Under the pieces are notes generated by a model. That model was not told the origin of the DNA. It made no database searches and saw only the letters and a program-made list of their open reading frames with translations. The translations under genes and the position numbers were made by a program. DNA of 20,363 nt from Bacillota bacterium (GTDB lineage Bacteria; Bacillota; Clostridia; Christensenellales; UMGS416): contig JAEYYW010000136.1 in the NCBI GenBank assembly GCA_023428265.1, positions 1-20,363 on the forward strand, read 5' to 3'. Below are positions 1 through 7,102 of this stretch, one piece after another; position 1 is the stretch's first letter; each line of letters starts with the position of its first letter.

Positions 1-60
1 ATCCGGGGCAAAGCAGAGGTTCTGACCAAATACGGAAAATTGCAATCCGGCAAAGAATAG
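1..60 (+). CDS. C-terminal tail of an upstream gene (partial, unidentified)
   Basis: From base 1 a frame stays open for 19 codons and ends with TAG at 58-60; the tail is basic and lysine-rich, ending in QSGKE. The stop lies 23 bases before the pfkA start, so the two could be cotranscribed. In many Clostridia the gene before pfkA is dnaE, but 19 residues are too few to identify it and this is only context. The frame that leads into pfkA is also open back to the window edge, so even the choice of frame is uncertain. Confidence 0.3.
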   Translation: MRGKAEVLTKYGKLQSGKE

Positions 61-83
61 CCGGAATATTGGGGAGAGACCAT

Positions 84-1097
84 ATGGGGAACAAAACCAT
101 CGCCATCCTGACGAGCGGCGGAGATTCGCCGGGTATGAACGCCGCGGTTTGGGCCGCCGTGAAGTCGGCGCATAGCCGTGGCATGAGCATTCTGGGCATC
201 AACAGGGGTTATCAGGGCCTGATTGACGGAGACCTGCGGGAGCTGACCCCCAAGAGCGTGAGCGACGTGCACAACAACGGCGGCACGATGCTCAAGACCG
301 CCCGGTGCCTCAAAATGAAGACGGAGGAAGGCCGCGCCGAGGCGTTGGAAAGCGCCAAACGGCATGGCATCGAGGGCCTGATCGTGGTGGGCGGCGACGG
401 CAGCTATCACGGCGCCGCGATCCTTGCCACCAGGGGCCTGCCCACAATCGGCATGCCCGGCACCATTGACAACGACCTGGCCTATACCGATTTCACACTG
501 GGTTATGACACCGCCTGCAACACGGCCTGCCAGGCCGCGCTCAAAGTGCGTGACACGATGGAGTCTCACGACCGCATCGGCATCATAGAAGTGATGGGCC
601 GCTATTGCGGCGACATCGCGCTGAACGTGGCGATGGCCACCGGCGCCGACTACGTGCTGGTGCCCGAAGTGGAATATGATGTGCCCTTTGATGTGGTGAA
701 CCTGGCGGACCGCCTTTGCCACCTGCACGAGAAAGGCCGCACCAGTTTTTTGGTGGTGCTGGCCGAGGGCATCTGCTTTGACAACCCCCACCGCGCTTAT
801 GACCTGAGGCTGGCGCTGGAAGGCGAACTGAGCAAACGGGGCAAGTTCCTGGGCGACATCCGCGAGACAGTGCTGGGCTACCAGCAGCGCGGCGGCGACC
901 CGACGGTGATGGACATCAGCCTGGCCGTGCAGATGGCCGACCGGGCGGTGAACCTGCTGGCCAACGGAATCGGCAACCGGGCCGTGGGCATCCGCGAGAA
1001 CAAGATCATCGACATGGACATCCTGGAAGCACTGAAGTTGCCGAGCCGGTTCAACCGGGAGCTCTATGACATGGTGCTGAGGCTGGCGTCGGTGTGA
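84..1097 (+). CDS. pfkA: ATP-dependent 6-phosphofructokinase
   Basis: Phosphorylates fructose 6-phosphate to fructose 1,6-bisphosphate in glycolysis (cytosol). The 337-residue length is slightly above the usual ~320. Visible motifs are GGDSPGMNAA (12-21), GGDGS (103-107), PGTIDND (125-131, catalytic Asp129), MGRYCGD (171-177) and LGYQQRGG near residue 280. Gly in GGDGS and Gly before TIDND are the residues that mark ATP rather than pyrophosphate as donor. The ATG at 84 is preferred to a TTG at 69 because GGGGAGAG (71-78) lies just before it and the protein then starts at the normal family position. Compared with E. coli PfkA, the effector-site Arg21 and Arg25 are replaced by Trp and Lys, and His249 by Tyr, so allosteric control may differ. 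A strong terminator follows directly. Confidence 0.96.
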   Translation: MGNKTIAILTSGGDSPGMNAAVWAAVKSAHSRGMSILGINRGYQGLIDGDLRELTPKSVSDVHNNGGTMLKTARCLKMKTEEGRAEALESAKRHGIEGLIVVGGDGSYHGAAILATRGLPTIGMPGTIDNDLAYTDFTLGYDTACNTACQAALKVRDTMESHDRIGIIEVMGRYCGDIALNVAMATGADYVLVPEVEYDVPFDVVNLADRLCHLHEKGRTSFLVVLAEGICFDNPHRAYDLRLALEGELSKRGKFLGDIRETVLGYQQRGGDPTVMDISLAVQMADRAVNLLANGIGNRAVGIRENKIIDMDILEALKLPSRFNRELYDMVLRLASV

Positions 1098-1104
1098 AAC
1101 ATCC

Positions 1105-1132
1105 AAAAAAGACCGCTTTAGCGGTCTTTTTT
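1105..1132. terminator. Bidirectional intrinsic terminator, pfkA / defence operon
   Basis: A perfect 12-bp stem (AAAAAAGACCGC / GCGGTCTTTTTT) closes a TTTA loop and gives a T-tract on both strands. It lies between the pfkA stop (1097) and the stop of the convergent DUF4435 gene (1143), so it can end transcription from both sides. Confidence 0.93.
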
Positions 1133-1142
1133 ATTTATGTAG

Positions 1143-1991
1143 TTAATCATTATATGCAATTCTTCTAATGTGTCTCCTTAAAAAATCGAGATTATTAATG
1201 TCGCATCCTTCGACAAGCACACTAATAAAGAGATCTTTTGATATTGTGCAACTTCCGAACTTGTCTAAATACTTATATGCGGCATGAACAAGGAATTTAC
1301 CACATATAATGTTCGATTTATCATCGCCAAATTTTTCAGCAACTAAGTCATCAATATGACATGTCCATCTATCAAGATCACTTATTGTTTCTCGCATTCT
1401 CTCTTCTACTCGGTTACATTCATCTTTATTAATAAGTCCTCCATCTGAAATAAAGCGGGCGTATCCATAACTTATATTCTTTTCATCATTTGCGCTAGCG
1501 ACAGCAAAGAGGATAAATAATCTATATAAATCCAATGAAATTCCAGAATACCAATCGCGGAAATTTAGCTCCTTTTTAATATCTGACTTGCGCTTTCGCA
1601 TAATAGGATAGGCAGCACGAATAAGTGATCTTTCGTCAACTATATAGCTTTCGATATTATACCTACTTAGGTAAAGTAAATGACCGGTGTCATCATATTC
1701 GCATCTGTCTAGCAAAATATCAAAATCAGCATCTACTACAAATAAACAACTCTTTAATGCGTATGTACCCTTTATGCTTTTGTAGCTATCAAGAATAGAT
1801 TGCTTTCCCTGAAGTGTCTCAACAATAATGTTAGACTCAGTTTCAATACTTTCAAGGTTTAGTAGTCTCTCTAGTAAGGTTTCATAAAAACCAAATTTTC
1901 CTTCATCTTCGAAATAAATAGTTATTCTATTTACACTTGCAAATAGAATTGACAAATTATCCTTTGCTGTTTCAGAATACTCTAGACTCAT
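1143..1991 (-). CDS. ariB: DUF4435 / TOPRIM-like effector, PARIS AriB-like
   Basis: A 282-residue protein with the DUF4435 layout. The first hydrophobic strand ends in YFEDEGK (Glu28 is the candidate TOPRIM glutamate) and is followed by FYETLL. A second strand carries VVDADFD (Asp87, Asp89, Asp91), and a YNIESYI block lies at 111-117. In known PARIS systems AriB is the TOPRIM nuclease: the AriA ATPase holds it inactive and releases it when a phage anti-restriction protein is sensed, after which it attacks host tRNA. It follows the ATPase gene by 7 bases; its ribosome binding site AGGTGA overlaps the ATPase stop codon, which implies translational coupling. The gene is far more AT-rich than its neighbours, a sign of transfer. 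Domain and context agree; the exact trigger and target are not readable from sequence. A different ATPase-DUF4435 pair is the alternative. Confidence 0.82.
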   Translation of the reverse strand: MSLEYSETAKDNLSILFASVNRITIYFEDEGKFGFYETLLERLLNLESIETESNIIVETLQGKQSILDSYKSIKGTYALKSCLFVVDADFDILLDRCEYDDTGHLLYLSRYNIESYIVDERSLIRAAYPIMRKRKSDIKKELNFRDWYSGISLDLYRLFILFAVASANDEKNISYGYARFISDGGLINKDECNRVEERMRETISDLDRWTCHIDDLVAEKFGDDKSNIICGKFLVHAAYKYLDKFGSCTISKDLFISVLVEGCDINNLDFLRRHIRRIAYND

Positions 1992-1998
1992 ATGTCAC

Positions 1999-3360
1999 CT
2001 AAGGATTTAGTATCGGCTTTAGTGGCTCAGCATTCTTCTTGTATCTACCAATAATTTCTGGAGAATGAGTAGCAAGGATCAATTGTAATGATGGATTAAT
2101 CTCTAGTATGGACTTAACAAATTTCCTTTGCCATGCGACATGAAGTGATAATTCTGGTTCATCAATAACATAAATCCCATTTGTCCTTTCGTTTAGCCCA
2201 TAGATTAGATGTGCAAAGAACACCAGTATTTGCTTTTCTCCAGATGACAAATACTCAATATCCACATCCATTAACTCTTCATGAGAATTATAAATAGTAT
2301 ATTTAAGGCTACCATTATTCAAAAACTTAATGGTTTTTTTGACATCACAATCTTGGTAAAAGTTATTAACAACCTCTATGAATATTCTATTTGGATAATT
2401 CAACTCTTCGCGTATCTTTACAGCTTCTTTGGCAGAATCAAAAATGTTCTGAATCTCTAAAGCTTTAACATAGTAATAAACAAATTTCTGTGGATCTTTA
2501 TGACCGTCTTTTTCCTTTTTGAATTCTTGGTATCCTTTAAAGAAGGCATTTACGTTTTGTTCAAAGTCATCACCAATCGTTTCGCTACTATCACTTATAA
2601 ACTCAATAATCTTATCATTAGAAAGTCCAATTAAGGAAGTTTCTCTAAAAGTAATTTTTTCGTTATATGGTCTAAAAATAATTTCAAATACGCTATTTCG
2701 AAACTGTTCACTTATTGAGTTTATTTCTGTCATAATTTTCGTATACTTATCTTTTATCATTTCTTCAACTTGATTTAGAGAAATATTAAACCCATGCCTT
2801 TTCTTAGTAGAAAACGATCCAATAAAATAATCATCATACTCATTCTCTTCCTGCCTCTGTGAAAGGCCACTGTAACGTTCAAGTGGCAGATAAATATAGT
2901 TAAACAAAGACTTAATATGATAAAGCCATTTATAGGCTGAGAAATATGTCTCTCGAATTCTGCTTTGATACTTAAATGGTTCTCTCTCAATATTAAGCTC
3001 GGACAGAATGTTCTCACTTCCATTAAAACTCACGTAGAGTACCTTTTTATCTGTTGGTCCATTGGTAATAGTTAAGAAAAACAGCTTACTTTTGATTGAC
3101 ATTTCATCAAATGTTAACTGACTATCGTTCTCATTTTTTTTTATGAGTGAAATATCCTCACTACATGTTAATTGAATCCGTTGAAAATTGTACTGAAACA
3201 AATAATACAGCTCACCGGTAATAATATACGTAATAATTGTTAATATGGTAGTTTTCCCACATCCGTTCGCGCCGTATAAAAAAGTTACATCTTTATTGAA
3301 GTTCACTTCATAGTCGTACATATTATGAAGCTTATCGATAATAACCTTATCGATTTTCAT
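1999..3360 (-). CDS. ariA: ABC/AAA-type ATPase, PARIS AriA-like sensor
   Basis: A 453-residue ATPase with an ABC-type head split by a long helical middle. Walker A GANGCGKTT is at 30-38, the signature LSSGEKQ begins at 371, Walker B IYVIDEPE is at 396-403, and the switch histidine is in ATHS (430-433). This arrangement (RecF/SMC/OLD-like AAA_15/21) is that of AriA, which assembles as a scaffold, senses the phage trigger and stores AriB. The start at 3360 is chosen over an in-frame ATG at 3390 because AGGTG lies 8 bases before it, while the upstream ATG sits almost at the predicted transcription start. No nuclease domain is fused to it. It is first in the operon, with its own promoter at 3393-3421. 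The AT-rich codon use contrasts sharply with the flanking genes. Confidence 0.85.
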   Translation of the reverse strand: MKIDKVIIDKLHNMYDYEVNFNKDVTFLYGANGCGKTTILTIITYIITGELYYLFQYNFQRIQLTCSEDISLIKKNENDSQLTFDEMSIKSKLFFLTITNGPTDKKVLYVSFNGSENILSELNIEREPFKYQSRIRETYFSAYKWLYHIKSLFNYIYLPLERYSGLSQRQEENEYDDYFIGSFSTKKRHGFNISLNQVEEMIKDKYTKIMTEINSISEQFRNSVFEIIFRPYNEKITFRETSLIGLSNDKIIEFISDSSETIGDDFEQNVNAFFKGYQEFKKEKDGHKDPQKFVYYYVKALEIQNIFDSAKEAVKIREELNYPNRIFIEVVNNFYQDCDVKKTIKFLNNGSLKYTIYNSHEELMDVDIEYLSSGEKQILVFFAHLIYGLNERTNGIYVIDEPELSLHVAWQRKFVKSILEINPSLQLILATHSPEIIGRYKKNAEPLKPILNP

Positions 3361-3392
3361 ATATTTAACACCTATAATATTTTTATGCAAGA

Positions 3393-3421
3393 ATTATACC
3401 ACCTTTTCATGTAATATTGAA
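3393..3421 (-). promoter_or_regulatory. Promoter of the ariA-ariB operon
   Basis: Read on the minus strand, an extended -10 TGG-TATAAT (TATAAT at 3393-3398) follows TTCAAT (3416-3421) with a 17-base spacer. Transcription would start near 3386, leaving a short leader to the ATG at 3360. The perfect -10 suggests constitutive expression, as expected for a standby defence system. Confidence 0.72.
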
Positions 3422-3579
3422 GAGTTTTCCAAATAATAGAAATAAGTATTCCAGTCGACGGCCCGATTCTGATAAATAGTTTATTTATGAAAACAAGAAA
3501 TTATAATTAGTTGAACCATAACTACTGTAGCATAATTGTGGTATCATTATCTTGCAGAACCTCTACAACGGGAGATCCA
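3422..3579. other. AT-rich intergenic junction beside the defence operon
   Basis: No gene seen. The sequence is AT-rich up to about 3550 and then returns to the G+C-rich style of the host. A 10-base word, TTTATTTATG (3480-3489), also occurs at 1130-1139 on the other side of the operon. A possible promoter for the histidine phosphatase is the extended -10 TGG-TATCAT (TATCAT at 3542-3547), which has a poor -35. Confidence 0.4.
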
Positions 3580-4131
3580 ATGAAAATCATCGTCATCCGC
3601 CACGGCGAACGGGACTATGAGCCCTGCAAGCAGCGGGGCTTTGTAGGCCAGGGGCTGGAGCTGGCACCGCTGACGGAAAGAGGCATGCGCCAGGCAGAGG
3701 AGGCGGCGGCAAGCCCGCTGCTGGCCGGTGCGCAGCTGATCCTCTCCTCCCCCTACACCCGCTGCATGCAGACCGCCGCGATCATCTCACGCATCACGGG
3801 CATCCCATTGACGGTTGAGATTGACCTGCATGAGTGGATCCCCGACCTGACGTTTCAGAATGGGGCCAACGACGGCGGGGAAACGGACTTCGCGGCCTGC
3901 AAAGGCCAGTATCCGGAAGGGGAAACGCGGAACTGGGAGACCATCGAAATGATGGAAAGGCGGCTGCTGGGCGTGCTGGACCGATACACCGGTTATGACA
4001 AAATCATCCTCGTGACACATGGCATGCTGATGCGCCAGATCAAGCCCTATGAGGTCATCCCCTACTGCTTCGTGGATGCGTTTGAGTATGATGAGAATTT
4101 CAAATGCACGGGGTTTCATGAGCGGGGCTGA
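3580..4131 (+). CDS. Histidine phosphatase superfamily protein
   Basis: A 183-residue cytosolic protein with the phosphoglycerate mutase / acid phosphatase fold. It has the N-terminal RHGE (7-10, nucleophile His8), LSSPYTRCMQTA with the phosphate-binding arginine, LHEW, and VTHGMLMRQI with the second catalytic histidine. These show a phosphohistidine-intermediate phosphatase or mutase; the substrate cannot be told, and the length is that of the small broad-specificity branch rather than glycolytic GpmA. The ATG at 3580 is used because GGGAG (3570-3574) precedes it and the catalytic RHG then falls at the usual place; an upstream ATG at 3511 would add residues unlike the family. It is convergent with the P-type ATPase and shares its terminator. 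Confidence 0.88.
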   Translation: MKIIVIRHGERDYEPCKQRGFVGQGLELAPLTERGMRQAEEAAASPLLAGAQLILSSPYTRCMQTAAIISRITGIPLTVEIDLHEWIPDLTFQNGANDGGETDFAACKGQYPEGETRNWETIEMMERRLLGVLDRYTGYDKIILVTHGMLMRQIKPYEVIPYCFVDAFEYDENFKCTGFHERG

Positions 4132-4150
4132 TGCCTCCAGCGCTGAACAA

Positions 4151-4183
4151 AAAGGCCCGGATGCCGATGGCATCCGGGCCTTT
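4151..4183. terminator. Bidirectional terminator between phosphatase and ATPase genes
   Basis: A perfect 15-bp stem (AAAGGCCCGGATGCC / GGCATCCGGGCCTTT) has a 3-base loop. T-rich tails follow on both strands (TTTGTTT rightward, TTTTTGTT leftward). It lies between the two convergent stop codons at 4131 and 4195. Confidence 0.92.
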
Positions 4184-4194
4184 GTTTAATAGGT

Positions 4195-6846
4195 TCAGGC
4201 TTCCTTCTTCTTTCTCACAGCCCCCAGGATCAGCTTGGCAATCTCCATGATCACCACCGTGCTGGCCGCCAGACCGAAGACGATGCCCCACATGGGCAGC
4301 GTGAGGTGATACAGCCCGAAAATGTCCTGCGTGAAGGGCAGCAGGCCCACCAGCAGCTGCAGCGCAAGGCCGATGAGGAACGCGCCGTTCAAGTATTTGT
4401 TGGCGAACACGCCGATCCTGAACAGCGACCGGTTGCTCCGCAGGTTGAAAGCGTGGAAAAGCTCAGCGATGGAGAGCGTCATGAACGCCATCGTGATGCC
4501 AGCGTCCACGGTGACACCCATGTCGTTGAGCGCCACACCGGTCATCGAGCGGCCGATGACGAACGCGGCAAGCGTCAACACGGCGACCATCAGGCCCTGC
4601 AACACCACCTTCCAGGCGAAGTTGTTGGCGAAGATGCTCTCGTCCTTGCGGCGGGGCTTTTCGTTCATGACCTCGGGGTCGATGGGCTCCACGCCCAGCG
4701 CCAGCGCCGGCAGGCTGTCGGTGATCAGGTTGACCCAGAGCAGGTGCACGGCTTTGAGCGGCGTGGCCCACAGCAGTAGGATCGAGCCCAGGATGGACAG
4801 GATCTCGCTCAGGTTGGTGGCCAGAAGGAACTGGATGGCCCGGAGGATGTTGCTGTAGATGCCGCGGCCCTCGCGCACGGCCACCACAATCGTGGCGAAG
4901 TTATCGTCGGTGAGCACCATGTCTGCCGCGCCCTTGGAAACGTCGGTGCCGGTGATACCCATCGCGCAGCCGATGTCTGCCTTCTTCAGCGCCGGCGCGT
5001 CATTCACACCGTCGCCGGTCATCGCCACGATTTCACCGCGCTTCTGCCAGGCCGCCACGATGCGCACCTTGTGCTCCGGGGCCACGCGGGCATACACGGA
5101 GTATTCGCCCACAGTGCGGTTAAGATCTTCCTCCGACAGCTTGGCAAGCTCGGCGCCGGTGATCGCTTTGTCACCGGGCCGGAAGATTTTCAGCTCCTTG
5201 GCAATGGCCACGGCCGTTTCCAGATGGTCGCCGGTGATCATCACCGGGCGGATGCCGGCGGCCTTGCACAGCGCCACGGCGTGCTTGACTTCCTCGCGGG
5301 GCGGGTCGATCATGCCGATCAGGCCCACAAACTCCATGCCATTTTCCAGGTTTTCGGAGGAAAGGTCTTCGGGCAACGCTTCGAAGCGGCGGGTGGCCAC
5401 CGCCAGCACCCGCAGGGCGCTGCGGCCCATCTCGCCGTTGGCCTCGATGGCCTGCCCATGGGCGGAGCTGGATTGGCAGCGGGCCAAGATGATGTCCGGA
5501 GCACCCTTGGTGATGGAGAGATATCCGCCCTCCACCCGGTGCACGGTGGTCATCATCTTGCGGTCGGAGTCAAAGGGGATCTCCGCCACGCGGGGCGCGG
5601 CGGCCTCCAGCGCTGCCTTTTCGTGGCCGGCCTTCATCGCCGCTGCCACCAGCGCCGTCTCGGTGGGGTCGCCGATGTGCTTCTCCACGCCGTTTTCAAT
5701 CGTCACCGTGCCGTCACAGCACAGCGAGGCCAGTTTCAAAAGCTCCAGGGAGTCACCCTCGGCGCCGCCCTTGAAGTCGGTCATGCCGTTGGTATAGAGC
5801 TTGACCACGGTCATGCGGTTTTGCGTCAGTGTGCCGGTCTTGTCTGAGCAGATCACAGAAGCGCTGCCCAGCGTTTCCACGGCGGGCAGCTTGCGGATGA
5901 TCGCGTTTTGCTTGACCAGCCGCGACACACCCAGCGCCAGCACGATCGTCACCACCGCCGGCAGGCCCTCGGGGATCGCCGCCACGGCCAGCGAAATGCT
6001 GGTCATAAACATCTCAAACACCGGTTTGCCTTCCAGCAGGCCGATGCCGAAGATGAGCGCGCAGATTGCCAGCGCCAGGATGCCCAGCATCTTGCCGATC
6101 TTTTCCAGCTTGATTTGCAGCGGCGTCTGCTCCTCGCGGCTGTCTTGCAGCATCGTGGCGATGCGGCCCACCTCGGTGCTCATTCCGGTGGCCATGACGA
6201 TGGCGGTGCCGCGGCCATAGGTCACGGTGCCGGAGGTGAAGAGCATGTTGGTGCGGTCGCCCAGCGCCACATCGGCGCCGGGGATGGCCTCGGTGTGCTT
6301 TTCCACCGGCACCGATTCGCCGGTGAGGCTGCTTTCCTCCACTTTGAGGTTTGCCGCAGCAATCAGCCGCCCGTCAGCGGGCACCAAATCGCCGGCCTCC
6401 ACAAACACCACGTCGCCGGGCACCAGCTGGCTTGCCGGCACCACCTGGCGCTGCCCGTCGCGCAGCACGCGGGCGTTGGGCGCGGAGAGCTTTTTCAAAG
6501 CCTCCAGCGCCTGCTCGGCCCTGCTTTCCTGCACCACGCCCAGAATGGCATTCAAAAGGATAACGGCAAAGATGATGCCGGCATCCACCGCGCCCTCGCT
6601 GTTGAACCCGAAGCCGTGCTCGCCCACAAACAGTGAGATCACCGCCGCGATGAACAGGATGATCACCATGACATCCTTGAACTGCAGCAGGAAGCGGACA
6701 AAAAGCGGGGTCTTCTTCTTTTCCACCAATGCATTGGGGCCATATTGCTTGAGGCGCTGCTCGGCTTCGCGGGTGGTCAGGCCTGTTTCGCTTTTCACGC
6801 CGAGGTCGGCTGCGGCCTGCTCAATCGATTTGGCATAGACGTCCAT
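4195..6846 (-). CDS. P2-type cation ATPase (Ca2+/Mn2+ efflux)
   Basis: An 883-residue membrane pump expected to drive Ca2+ and/or Mn2+ out of the cell with ATP. Domain order is: cytosolic N-terminus, M1-M2 (about 48-105), actuator loop with TGES (175-178), M3-M4 with the cation-site IPEGLP (291-296), DKTGT (335-339, phosphorylated Asp335), KGAPD (447-451), TGD (538-540), GDGVNDAP (611-618), then M5-M10. SERCA-type ligands are present: Asn678 and Glu681 in M5, Asn706 and Asp710 in M6, and Glu795 in M8 (AELFHAFN). The start at 6846 has GGAGG eight bases before it; a longer frame to 6963 would run through the riboswitch and is rejected. A Mn2+-riboswitch leader precedes it, as in the Streptococcus pneumoniae MgtA and Lactococcus YoaB cases, so Mn2+ is a likely physiological substrate. 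Confidence 0.93.
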   Translation of the reverse strand: MDVYAKSIEQAAADLGVKSETGLTTREAEQRLKQYGPNALVEKKKTPLFVRFLLQFKDVMVIILFIAAVISLFVGEHGFGFNSEGAVDAGIIFAVILLNAILGVVQESRAEQALEALKKLSAPNARVLRDGQRQVVPASQLVPGDVVFVEAGDLVPADGRLIAAANLKVEESSLTGESVPVEKHTEAIPGADVALGDRTNMLFTSGTVTYGRGTAIVMATGMSTEVGRIATMLQDSREEQTPLQIKLEKIGKMLGILALAICALIFGIGLLEGKPVFEMFMTSISLAVAAIPEGLPAVVTIVLALGVSRLVKQNAIIRKLPAVETLGSASVICSDKTGTLTQNRMTVVKLYTNGMTDFKGGAEGDSLELLKLASLCCDGTVTIENGVEKHIGDPTETALVAAAMKAGHEKAALEAAAPRVAEIPFDSDRKMMTTVHRVEGGYLSITKGAPDIILARCQSSSAHGQAIEANGEMGRSALRVLAVATRRFEALPEDLSSENLENGMEFVGLIGMIDPPREEVKHAVALCKAAGIRPVMITGDHLETAVAIAKELKIFRPGDKAITGAELAKLSEEDLNRTVGEYSVYARVAPEHKVRIVAAWQKRGEIVAMTGDGVNDAPALKKADIGCAMGITGTDVSKGAADMVLTDDNFATIVVAVREGRGIYSNILRAIQFLLATNLSEILSILGSILLLWATPLKAVHLLWVNLITDSLPALALGVEPIDPEVMNEKPRRKDESIFANNFAWKVVLQGLMVAVLTLAAFVIGRSMTGVALNDMGVTVDAGITMAFMTLSIAELFHAFNLRSNRSLFRIGVFANKYLNGAFLIGLALQLLVGLLPFTQDIFGLYHLTLPMWGIVFGLAASTVVIMEIAKLILGAVRKKKEA

Positions 6847-6864
6847 CTGAATATTCCTCCATAC

Positions 6865-6906
6865 AAAAAAAGCTTTTGGCTCAATTCCTTTGAATCGTGC
6901 CAAAAG
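6865..6906 (-). terminator. Riboswitch-controlled terminator in the ATPase leader
   Basis: On the minus strand CTTTTGGC (6906-6899) pairs with GCCAAAAG (6880-6873). The inner stem CGATTC / GAATTG has an AAAG loop, and a run of seven T follows (6871-6865). It ends just before the GGAGG of the ATPase gene. Its 5' arm CTTTTG is the same segment that closes helix P1 of the aptamer, so the two structures exclude each other. Confidence 0.85.
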
Positions 6907-6988
6907 TCTCGCTACCGGACCGGTTGCATGTCCAGATGCCAAGGGCATCGGGCTGTTGGCCATGCAAAACGCTACTCCCTTTTGTGAT
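6899..6988 (-). ncRNA. yybP-ykoY (manganese) riboswitch aptamer
   Basis: The minus-strand leader begins CACAAAAGGGAGTAGC (6986-6971), the conserved L1 block of yybP-ykoY RNAs (GGGGAGUAGC, here with three G), and ends in AGCGAGACTTTTG. P1 is CAAAAG (6984-6979) with CTTTTG (6906-6901). The middle holds an outer helix TTGCATG / CATGCAA (6967-6961 with 6930-6924) and an inner hairpin GATGCC / GGCATC. This RNA class binds Mn2+ and often precedes P-type cation ATPases. Because P1 and the terminator compete for the same bases, Mn2+ binding should switch the gene on. Identified by eye; a covariance-model search was not possible. Confidence 0.85.
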
Positions 6989-6992
6989 TACC

Positions 6993-7021
6993 ATTTTAAG
7001 CTAGATTATGCAGGGTGTCAA
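6993..7021 (-). promoter_or_regulatory. Sigma-A promoter of the riboswitch-ATPase unit
   Basis: Minus strand: a perfect -35 TTGACA (7021-7016), a 17-base spacer and -10 TAAAAT (6998-6993). Transcription would start near 6986, which is exactly the beginning of the aptamer. Confidence 0.85.
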
Positions 7022-7040
7022 TGGGATGAGGCATACATCG

Positions 7041-7069
7041 TTTACGGAGTTCTGCGATTGCAATATAAT
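7041..7069 (+). promoter_or_regulatory. Sigma-A promoter of the lipoprotein gene
   Basis: -35 TTTACG (7041-7046), a 17-base spacer and a perfect -10 TATAAT (7064-7069). It is back to back with the ATPase promoter and gives a leader of about 27 bases to the ATG at 7103. Confidence 0.72.
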
Positions 7070-7102
7070 ACTCTCCATCAGGTATGAGTTGAGGTGTGTA
7101 GT

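Noticed and set aside
69..83. TTG start for pfkA
   Set aside because: The GGGGAGAG ribosome site lies inside this extension and serves the ATG at 84.
2519..3023. Small frames within the ATPase gene of the defence operon
   Set aside because: They overlap the 453-residue ATPase in other frames, lack ribosome sites and are AT-rich noise.
4306..6838. Several plus-strand frames opposite the P-type ATPase
   Set aside because: All are shadows of the ATPase coding frame, with no recognisable domains.
6847..6963. N-terminal extension of the P-type ATPase
   Set aside because: It would translate through the riboswitch terminator and aptamer; the ATG at 6846 has its own GGAGG.
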